Source: Actinomyces sp. S6-Spd3 (GTDB lineage: Bacteria > Actinomycetota > Actinomycetes > Actinomycetales > Actinomycetaceae). Taken from it: a DNA stretch of 64,000 nt. Where the stretch lies: assembly GCF_000758755.1 (NCBI RefSeq), contig NZ_JRMV01000276.1:1-64000 (forward strand), given 5' to 3'. The notes below the pieces were generated by a model. It did no database searches. It saw only the letters and a program-made list of their open reading frames with translations, and was not told where the DNA came from. Positions within the stretch are counted from its first letter, which is position 1; each line of letters opens with the position of its first letter. Shown in pieces: positions 15,197-21,639 of this stretch. The translations under genes were made by a program, and so were the position numbers.

Positions 15197-15233
15197 TGTG
15201 GATAAGTCGCGGTGCCTTCGAGGCTGTGGATAA
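15197..15233. promoter_or_regulatory. Two consensus DnaA boxes upstream of the surface protein gene
   Basis: TGTGGATAA, the complement of the consensus DnaA box TTATCCACA, occurs twice (15197-15205 and 15225-15233) in the same orientation, 28 nt apart. Both lie in the intergenic region about 100-130 bp upstream of the surface protein start. They may be DnaA-binding sites that influence the promoter; no origin-like AT-rich unwinding element or replication gene is nearby. Confidence 0.45.
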
Positions 15234-15303
15234 CTTTTGTGCTCAAGCAACAGTGAGTACTTGGAGCTAGGAAGAGCCAAGAAAGAGGGCAGGAAGAATG
15301 GGA

Positions 15304-15336
15304 AGGTGCCCGCGCTGCGGGGCAGCGCGGGCACCT
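15304..15336 (-). terminator. Terminator of the GH87-like gene
   Basis: A perfect 15-bp stem (15304-15318 with 15322-15336) has a GGG loop. On the minus strand it is followed by TCCCATTCTT. It lies 34 nt after the stop codon of the secreted glycosidase gene. Confidence 0.82.
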
Positions 15337-15369
15337 GAGTTTCACCAATTGCGGCGGATGCCGCTGGTT

Positions 15370-17511
15370 TTATCGATGCGACCAGAAACGAATGACTGTT
15401 TGAGGCTGGTTGGGATCCTGGAAGGAACGAGCCATCTCGCCTTGGTAGCTGTAGTCATCGAAGAAGCGAGTGGAAGATATGGGCAGGTACTGAGGATTAT
15501 CGGCAAGGGTGAAGTTGTAGACCTTCTTGTTGCCTTCCCACGAGAATTCCATACCATCATCGATCTGGACACCATCAGCCTTGGGGATCCAGTAACGATG
15601 GGTCTTGCCGTCAACCGGATTCACCCGATCTCCGTCCCACCAGTGGAGGCTGTAGTTCGCGTCTTCAGGGATACCGCGGTCAACCTTGCCATTGACTCGA
15701 GCGTAGTTCACTACCAGATGCTGAGGCTCGTAACCATCCCAGTCTCTGCGCGGGTTGTCACCAATGCTCATGCCGCGAAGCTTCTTCTCTTTGTCAGTGA
15801 AGGCGAAGTCCGAACGAATGTCCTCTGCAAAAGGTCGCACGATGATGTTGTCGTAAAGATCAACGCCAGCAATGCGGCCGAACATCTCCTGGAAGTCAAT
15901 CGCACCACGGGAGCCGCCATAGTAGTCATCTTGAGTGCCACTACGAACAATCTTGTTACGCTGAATGCTGGCCCTCTTGTTCAAGGTCAAGTTCCAATCG
16001 AAGTTGTGGCCACCAAACACCGTATTGAGACGGATACCTGCGCCTTCAAAATTCCCCGTGATGAGGTTGTTCTCTGCTTTTTGCCCGGATCCACCAAAGA
16101 AACCGATTCCACCTGCGCGCCATCCGAGCTCGATCGTGTTGTGCGTGAACTCAATATTGTCGGTGTGACGAGCATTCGATACGTATTGAACGGGATCGCC
16201 CGGCTTTGACTCTGCGTGGCTTGACCAGGAGGCAAGACCATCATCGCCGTTTCCACGAACATTGGAATTGCGAACGGCCGAATCCCGGCTGCCCTGCGAA
16301 TAGTTCAGGCCATCAGCAAAGTTATTGCGAATACGGGAGTGATCGACCAGCATATTTTCGGTGTACTGCATGTCTATTTGATTGACATAGTCACCCATCC
16401 AGAAGCCACACTCGAAGTGTTCGATCCACAGGTTCACAAACTGTGAATTCTTGGTGACGCCTTGGAATCCCTTATAGTTTGCCCCTTCGTCGTAACGGGA
16501 CTTGAGATTAGTCGACATGTAGAAGTCACGGAACTGCAGGTCATGGCTGGTATGTTCAAGAACAATTCCACCACTGGCCTTGTTCGGGTTACGGAAGAAG
16601 AGATTCGAGTACCAGATACCTGCACCTTGGATCATCAGCTGGTGGTTATCATCCGGAGAATGCCGAACCACAAGCTGGCTGTCAAACTCGAAGGTTCCAC
16701 GCGGAATGTACAGGGTCTTCTTCTCATCCGATGCGCGCTTAAGGGCTGCGAGGAAAGCTTCGGAGTCATCCTTTCCGTCATTGGCACATGCGTGAACCGG
16801 ACGAGTCTGGAATTCTCCCGGTTTCACTTCTTCCGTAACCGTCAAGTCATCATCGGTAATGCTCACCGAATTATCGGGGCGCGGAATCTCAGGAAGGGCC
16901 TGTTCAAGTTCAATAAAGTCAATGCCATAGGTATAACCTTCACTCCCCGTTCGAACGACACTGACCGTGTCTCCCGGGTTTACTTGGCGATTGAGCAGAG
17001 TATGGACCTCATCAAATTGGAAGCGCGCATGTATTGGCCCTTGGTCTGCCAACTTGTCTTTCTTTTCGTCAAAGGCCTTGCTCTTTTGAACATACTGATA
17101 CGCAGTTTCTGACGAGAGATTAAAAGTAGCGGCCTTTTCTCCGTTAATACGAATATCAACGCTTCCAGCTCTGTGGTCAGGAAGAGTGAATCGAAGATCA
17201 ATTGCATTCCCGGGAACTTCAGCAGTGAAGCTCACGGAAGATCCCTTGCCTTCGAGTTCAACGTAGGACTGTTCTCCGGCTTCAATCGCCGTCGAGTCGA
17301 GCATTTTGTCAACAGTCAGGCTCTCGTCGAGCGAGACGACGTGTGCGCGGTCAAGTCGGCCCCGCTCGGCCTCGTAACGCGTGTAGGGAAAAGAGGCACC
17401 ATAGGTCGTGTCGCCATCGGCAGCGATGGCGGTATGGGTGGTGCTCAGGGAGGGAAGGAGCACGATTGCCGCAGCGGCGCCGACGCTTCCCACGAGGTAT
17501 CTGCGTTTCAT
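15370..17511 (-). CDS. Secreted GH87-like glycosidase, probable alpha-1,3-glucanase (mutanase)
   Basis: This 713-aa protein has a signal peptide (residues 1-31, ending AIAA). A CBM6/CBM35-like beta-sandwich follows (about 40-205: YTRYEAE ... GIDFIELE). A right-handed beta-helix starts with CANDGKDDSEAFLAALKRA and PRGTFEFDS. The segment NNFADGLNYSQG (D400) and GNGDDGLASWS (D423, D424) matches the aspartate-rich catalytic region of GH87 alpha-1,3-glucanases/mycodextranases. A substrate such as plaque mutan fits an oral actinomycete. Other beta-helix enzymes (GH28 or GH55-like) are less likely but possible. The gene is monocistronic, with inverted repeats upstream and a terminator downstream. 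Confidence 0.75.
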   Translation of the reverse strand: MKRRYLVGSVGAAAAIVLLPSLSTTHTAIAADGDTTYGASFPYTRYEAERGRLDRAHVVSLDESLTVDKMLDSTAIEAGEQSYVELEGKGSSVSFTAEVPGNAIDLRFTLPDHRAGSVDIRINGEKAATFNLSSETAYQYVQKSKAFDEKKDKLADQGPIHARFQFDEVHTLLNRQVNPGDTVSVVRTGSEGYTYGIDFIELEQALPEIPRPDNSVSITDDDLTVTEEVKPGEFQTRPVHACANDGKDDSEAFLAALKRASDEKKTLYIPRGTFEFDSQLVVRHSPDDNHQLMIQGAGIWYSNLFFRNPNKASGGIVLEHTSHDLQFRDFYMSTNLKSRYDEGANYKGFQGVTKNSQFVNLWIEHFECGFWMGDYVNQIDMQYTENMLVDHSRIRNNFADGLNYSQGSRDSAVRNSNVRGNGDDGLASWSSHAESKPGDPVQYVSNARHTDNIEFTHNTIELGWRAGGIGFFGGSGQKAENNLITGNFEGAGIRLNTVFGGHNFDWNLTLNKRASIQRNKIVRSGTQDDYYGGSRGAIDFQEMFGRIAGVDLYDNIIVRPFAEDIRSDFAFTDKEKKLRGMSIGDNPRRDWDGYEPQHLVVNYARVNGKVDRGIPEDANYSLHWWDGDRVNPVDGKTHRYWIPKADGVQIDDGMEFSWEGNKKVYNFTLADNPQYLPISSTRFFDDYSYQGEMARSFQDPNQPQTVIRFWSHR

Positions 17512-18178
17512 AGCGGAGGATCTTCCTTGTCAGTACGTGAGATAGGCCAGACCCACAATGTTTTCGCTGATCGGAAGGGAGTGGCCTATTGATCCTCAAC
17601 ACTAAAAACTCAAGGTGTGAACATAAATAAAAGATTCTTTAACGAAGCTATTCATCAGCTACAAGATTTCTGCGACTATTCTTGTAGCTTTCTTATACAT
17701 TTTGATGCGCATCGCGAGCGGTTTTATTTCGCACACACATGCGCATCAAAGCGCAGGATTCCAAGGCTCATAAGCCTTATAAAATGAGAGCTTCACACGC
17801 TCTTGCTATATGTTCTGTTGGATTTTATTACCACTATTGCGCATTGATCGAAAATTTTCTGAAAGAAGGCGCAATGGATTTCTTTTCCCGAGGCCGTGGG
17901 GGCGCCGCTGGGGGCGTATTGGGGGCGAAAACACTCACATTCACTCTTTCTAGCCACTCTTACACTCAAGCGATATTCCCACAAAAGCCTTGATAACAAA
18001 GGAAAACCTCGGGATTCCATAGGAATCCCGAGGCATAAGTGGAGCTCAGGGGGCACATGTCGAACTCGTCCAGACTCGCGATCACCTTTTGTTGGTGGCC
18101 ATGGCAGCGTGAGGAGCGCTCATTTCCGCTCATACACGAGCAGAACCAGAAAGCCCCGTGTAAATGTGGTTAAATCAC
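17512..18178. other. AT-rich gene-free region with inverted repeats upstream of the GH87-like gene
   Basis: I see no convincing gene here. The region is AT-rich and carries three inverted repeats: AGCTACAAGA at 17657-17666 with its complement at 17680-17689, TTTGATGCGCAT at 17701-17712 with its complement at 17739-17750, and AAGGCT/AGCCTT at 17763-17778. They probably belong to the control region of the secreted glycosidase gene, whose start is at 17511. A short open frame at 17793-18056 has no family resemblance. Confidence 0.55.
18007..18033. terminator. Hairpin, probable terminator
   Basis: A perfect 12-bp stem, CCTCGGGATTCC (18007-18018) with GGAATCCCGAGG (18022-18033), closes an ATA loop. 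No clear gene ends next to it. On the minus strand it is followed by TTTTCC, so it may end a transcript coming from the element side, or be a relic. Confidence 0.6.
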
Positions 18179-18202
18179 TGGATTCGCGATAAAATAAAAG
18201 TG

Positions 18203-18353
18203 CCCCGCATGGAGCCCACGCGGGGAGGCGCAGCCGCCGATCTCGCCTGAGCGAGATGAGGACCGGACGTGAGGGACCTTATCGGGGAGATGTACCCCGG
18301 AGACATCAGGACGGGTCTCACCTGATGCAAGTGGTGGGCAACGATGCCACCAC
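18203..18353 (+). ncRNA. Structured leader upstream of the excisionase-like gene (candidate cis-regulatory RNA)
   Basis: This 150-nt stretch folds into a series of short perfect stems: CCCCGC/GCGGGG (18203-18225), GGCG/CGCC (18227-18238), ATCTCGC/GCGAGAT with a CTGA loop (18240-18257), CGGGG/CCCCG (18283-18299), CATCAGG/CCTGATG (18304-18327) and GTGGTGGGCA/TGCCACCAC with one bulge (18331-18353). GAGAC (18300-18304) can alternatively pair with GTCTC (18315-18319), excluding the CATCAGG stem. It ends just before the ribosome binding site of the next gene. Identity with a known RNA family cannot be settled without a covariance search. Confidence 0.5.
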
Positions 18354-18368
18354 TCTGTGAGGTTCAAA

Positions 18369-18578
18369 ATGGCTGCGATTGCCAAAACTGCCCTACCTCA
18401 GCTGTATTCGCTGAGAACACTGTCTGAAGCCGGATACGGCTCAATTGCTACGCTCCGCCGCGCTATTCGCGAGGGACGTCTAGATGCCGTCCGCGTCGGA
18501 GGCCGTCTGAAAGTCACTGCCGAGGCTCTTGCCCGATACATCGGCGAGCCCATCTCCACCGGAGGTGAGGCACGATGA
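18369..18578 (+). CDS. Excisionase/MerR-like helix-turn-helix DNA-binding protein
   Basis: This 69-aa protein has the winged-helix layout of excisionase-family proteins: a hydrophobic lead (LYSLRTLSEAGYGSIATLRRAI), then REGRLDAVRVGGRLKVTAEALARYI. Such proteins bind attachment sites or promoters of integrated elements. GTGAGG lies 6 nt upstream of the ATG; a GTG 12 nt upstream is the ribosome binding site itself. Its stop overlaps the start of the primase-like gene (ATGA), so both were one operon. It appears intact although the rest of the element is broken. Confidence 0.75.
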   Translation: MAAIAKTALPQLYSLRTLSEAGYGSIATLRRAIREGRLDAVRVGGRLKVTAEALARYIGEPISTGGEAR

Positions 18579-19190
18579 GCACTCAAAGAAATCGCCCCGG
18601 AACCGCTGAGGGCACCGAGGCAACTGTTGTTCGTGAAAGTCAGTCTACTGCAAACTCTCCCGTGAGGCACTACCCGAACGTTCCGCCGATCAACCAGCTC
18701 ATCTCCGACGAGGTGGAGCTCTTCTTCAGGGCCGATCAGACGAGGTACACGCCCGAGCAGGTGGAGTCGAAGCTGCTTCACGCCATCAACACGCGGATCC
18801 TCACCAAGAACGCCCAGGGCGGCCTCAAGGGGGCGCTGGCCTATCGCTCGCTCAAGGTCCTCCCACCGTTCGTCATCGCCGCGTGCGTCCTGGAGCGGGA
18901 CCACTCTCATCTGGGTCTGATCGGTGAATCGCGCGAAACGGCGAGGCTCTATACGTACAGCGAGCAAGGCCCGGACGAGGGGTTGTACGTCCCCGCCGAG
19001 TTCCTCATTCGACAGGCGGCAGTCGCGTACAACGTCAGCGCGACTAGCCGTGATCTCGACGAGGTGCTGCGTCGTCTGGAGGACTCGGTGCCGATGCTGG
19101 AGCCCTCGGAGGACGGTGATGCCGTGGCTCTGGCAAACGGGATCTTTGATCTGCGGACGAAGGAACTCGCGCAGCTAAGCGAGCGCCGGG
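18575..19190 (+). pseudogene. Truncated phage/plasmid primase (P4/D5 type), N-terminal part only
   Basis: About 200 residues read as the N-terminal part of a plasmid/phage primase-helicase. They end in the characteristic ALANGIFDLRTKELAQLS, which normally leads into the D5/P4 helicase domain. After codon 202 (near 19180) the frame runs antisense into the EcsC-family gene and gives an arginine/proline-rich tail without homology. The Walker motifs and superfamily 3 helicase domain are therefore missing. It is translationally coupled to the excisionase-like gene. It is a relic of an integrated element cut at 19180-19197. Confidence 0.75.
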
Positions 19191-19196
19191 GTGCGC

Positions 19197-20285
19197 CTAC
19201 AGGCGACTCTCGGCCTCAGCAAGCTCGACGTAGCGCGCGAGCTCCTCGTCCAGATCGTCCACATCATCCGTCCCGTCGGACGGAGCCTCAGCCTCTGCGT
19301 CTGATTCCTCCTGCCCGTAGCGTTCCAACAGGAGGCGCTCTCGGTAGAGGTTGTCCGCTGTCACCCCGATGGTACGGATGAGGGACACGTTGAGGGCCAT
19401 GCCGACGATGATGCCGATAATCGGCAGGATCTGCGCCATCTTCATGCCGACGAGACGCGTTCCCAGGGCCGCGAACAAGGAGTTCACGGATGCGGTCAGC
19501 GCGTTGGTCCCGACGCTCTCCATCGATCCGCGTTTGGTGAGCTTGCGCACCACCTTGTTAAACACACGCATCGAGGTCGCCTTCTCGACGGCATGGTCAT
19601 CAGCCTTGCTTCGCGGGGCGATCGCCTGGGATAAAACCATCGTGGAGAACAGCTTTTCCGCTGGATCCTCCGTGTCATACCCGTAGTACGCAGCCGTGTG
19701 CGACACGAGGCGCGCAGAGGAGGCCAAGAACGTCGCGATATCGAGGCCGATTGCCCCCATGATCACGCCGATACCGGGTGCCGAAGCGATGCCCAGGCCA
19801 AGGAGAGCCGCAACCGCCCCTCCCGTCGCGAATATGCTGCTCACCGCTCCTTCCGTCGCGGTAACGACGGCATATCCCACCTTCAGGTGGGGCCTGACCA
19901 ATTGGATCTCTGCCAGGTTCAGGTTTCGGATGTCTTCGAGACACTCCACGTCGTTGCCTGCCCTGCGATACGCCTTCACGATTCGTTCGCGTCGAACCGA
20001 TGATTCGGCGGCTGATGTCGCCTTCTCGACGAGCCCCAGGACAGCCGATGAGATCCAGCCGGCAACCGCAGCGACGCCGGGCATCTTGCCCGCGAGGCCA
20101 ACCACTTTTTTCAAAGGGGTGAGCACGTACGAACGGATGCGCTGAGTGATGACGCGAGGACTGCGAGGGTTGACCTGAGCGGCCTTCCATTCCTGGATCG
20201 CATCCCACTGCGCACGATCGTCGTCGGTCATGCGCTGCCGAATATCGTCGCGTGCGTTGTTCTCTTCCACCGGCTGATCTGTCAT
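19197..20285 (-). CDS. EcsC family protein
   Basis: This 362-aa protein belongs to the EcsC family by its central glycine/alanine-rich hydrophobic region and the motif SHTAAYYGYDTEDPAEKLFSTMVL. Two hydrophobic stretches are seen at about 165-195 (GGAVAALLGLGIASAPGIGVIMGAIGLDIATFL) and about 285-310 (ILPIIGIIVGMALNVSLI), with an acidic C-terminus (about 330-362). The biochemical role of this family is unknown. The next minus-strand gene upstream is a truncated paralogue. G+C content is clearly above that of the flanking housekeeping genes, which suggests transfer with the element. Its stop codon lies at the breakpoint of the primase relic. Confidence 0.8.
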   Translation of the reverse strand: MTDQPVEENNARDDIRQRMTDDDRAQWDAIQEWKAAQVNPRSPRVITQRIRSYVLTPLKKVVGLAGKMPGVAAVAGWISSAVLGLVEKATSAAESSVRRERIVKAYRRAGNDVECLEDIRNLNLAEIQLVRPHLKVGYAVVTATEGAVSSIFATGGAVAALLGLGIASAPGIGVIMGAIGLDIATFLASSARLVSHTAAYYGYDTEDPAEKLFSTMVLSQAIAPRSKADDHAVEKATSMRVFNKVVRKLTKRGSMESVGTNALTASVNSLFAALGTRLVGMKMAQILPIIGIIVGMALNVSLIRTIGVTADNLYRERLLLERYGQEESDAEAEAPSDGTDDVDDLDEELARYVELAEAESRL

Positions 20286-20350
20286 ACCCCAAGCCTACCC
20301 GGCCAAGATAAAGCGGCCCACACCACAGAGCGAGCGGGATTGCCGCTCTC

Positions 20351-20947
20351 CTACGGGCGACTCTCGGCCTCCGCGATCTCCACGTAGCGCGCGATGTCTG
20401 CGCTCAGCTCCTGGCTGTCGGCAGACCTCGCCAGGTCCGTCGAGGCGCCATCGGAGGTCTCCACGCGACCGTAGCGTTCGGCGAGGAAGCGCTCGCGGTA
20501 CAGGTGATCGGCGGTCTCGCCGATGGTGCGCATGAGGGCGGCATTGAGCCCGGCGCTCACGACGACTCCCGCGACAGGGACGATCTGCGCGAGCTTGCGA
20601 GACGCCAGACGTACGCCCATTGCGCTGAAGAGGGAGTTCATCGCGCTCACGACCACGTTGCCGCCGAGGCCGTCGAGCGAACCGCGCCGGGCAAGGCCAC
20701 GCATCACCTTGTTGAAGGCCAGCATCGTCGTCTGCTTTTCGACGACGAAATCGTGGCCGCTGCCCGTCGGGTCGATCGCCTGCGAGAGCACCATCGTGGA
20801 GAAGAGTCGCTCCGTGGGGTCCTCCGAGTCGTAGCCGTAGTAAGCGGCCGTGTGTGCAACGAGGCGCGTCGCAGCGGCCAGGAAGGTCGTGATATCGACG
20901 GCGATAGCCGAGGCCGTGACCCCCACTCCCGGGGCAGAGGCCACCAT
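20351..20947 (-). pseudogene. EcsC family protein, N-terminally truncated paralogue
   Basis: The reading frame from the ATG at 20947 gives about 198 residues (MVASAPGVGVTASAIAVDIT ...). They align with residues from about 182 to the C-terminus of the neighbouring EcsC protein, including SHTAAYYGYD/AHTAAYYGYD, STMVLSQAI and the ending EIAEAESRP/ELAEAESRL. Everything upstream of 20947 belongs to a serine recombinase tail on the other strand, so roughly the first 180 residues are lost. No good ribosome binding site precedes the ATG. A short functional product is possible but less likely than a relic. Confidence 0.7.
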
Positions 20948-21157
20948 TGACACACCCGAGACCCGCGACCAGCTCTTCGAGTACTTCGTGGATAAGGTAT
21001 TCATCGGGCGCGAGCAGATCATCATCGCGTCCTATTTCCATGACAGCGCAGCGCCCATCGAGTTCGAGGAGCTAGAAGAAGCGCTCACCAGCGGACACAG
21101 AGCGGGGGAGGTGCGAACCTACGCTCGAAAGCGAGAGTTCGACACTTCCCCCTCAGG
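20946..21157 (+). pseudogene. C-terminal fragment of a serine site-specific recombinase
   Basis: The plus-strand frame encodes TPETRDQLFEYFVDKVFIG and EFEELEEALTSG, typical of the C-terminal region of large serine recombinases/resolvases. The catalytic N-terminus is absent; the fragment begins at the junction with the truncated EcsC gene. The frame then reads into the tmRNA 3' end as GGDGGNRTPV, a common read-through artefact of RNA genes. It is a remnant of the integrase that presumably brought in the region between about 18180 and ssrA. Confidence 0.6.
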
Positions 21158-21529
21158 TGGAGATGGGGGGAATCGAACCCCCGTCCAACAGCCGACCCCG
21201 AGGTCTTCTCCGAGCGCAGTCTGCGAGTTATTTCTCAGCCCCTGGCATCATGCAGACCTGCTACCAGATAGGCTCAGTTGATTGAGTGTCGGAGCCGTCC
21301 TACCAACACGAACGGCACCCAGTGGCTTCCTAGACGACGCCAGACACCGGACCGGAAGCAGCTTCCGGGCTGACGGACTAAAGGTTCACGCGGCAATCAG
21401 GCGGCGAGAACGTAGTCGGTGCGATTCTGTTCGGCACCTATTTGTTTGCACACATCGTTAACGAGTAGAGCATGCCTCCTCGGCTCGCTTCCCCTCGATC
21501 GACGACCGCTGTCGAAACCGATCATCCCC
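21158..21529 (-). ncRNA. ssrA: Transfer-messenger RNA (tmRNA)
   Basis: The 5' end (minus strand at 21529) reads GGGGATGATCGGTTTCGACA, the classic tmRNA start. Its GGGGATG pairs with CATCTCC at 21165-21159 as the acceptor stem. The 3' T-arm GGACGGGGGTTCGATTCCCC is intact. The tag frame (21435-21397) encodes AEQNRTDYVLAA followed by a stop, ending in the Leu-Ala-Ala degron. The genome encodes only CC after the discriminator A, so CCA completion is needed. tmRNA with SmpB (26514-27041) rescues stalled ribosomes. The 3' end abuts recombinase remnants. Confidence 0.95.
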
Positions 21530-21639
21530 TATTGAGTTCTTCACTCACCGGCGCCCAGCCACCACAGCAGCAGCACAAACACCGGACTTGAAATCATACG
21601 TCCCCGCAGCAGACCTGGCAAGAGAAACCCAAGGAGGCT

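Noticed and set aside
15197-15233. Possible replication origin suggested by DnaA boxes
   Set aside because: Only two boxes, no dnaA/dnaN/parAB genes and no clustered AT-rich unwinding region.
17793-18056. 87-codon minus-strand frame upstream of the element
   Set aside because: No recognisable domain or good ribosome binding site, and it runs through a hairpin.
20295-21041. Long minus-strand frame overlapping the truncated EcsC copy
   Set aside because: It is an alternate-frame shadow with Arg/Gly-rich composition, while the other frame matches the EcsC paralogue.
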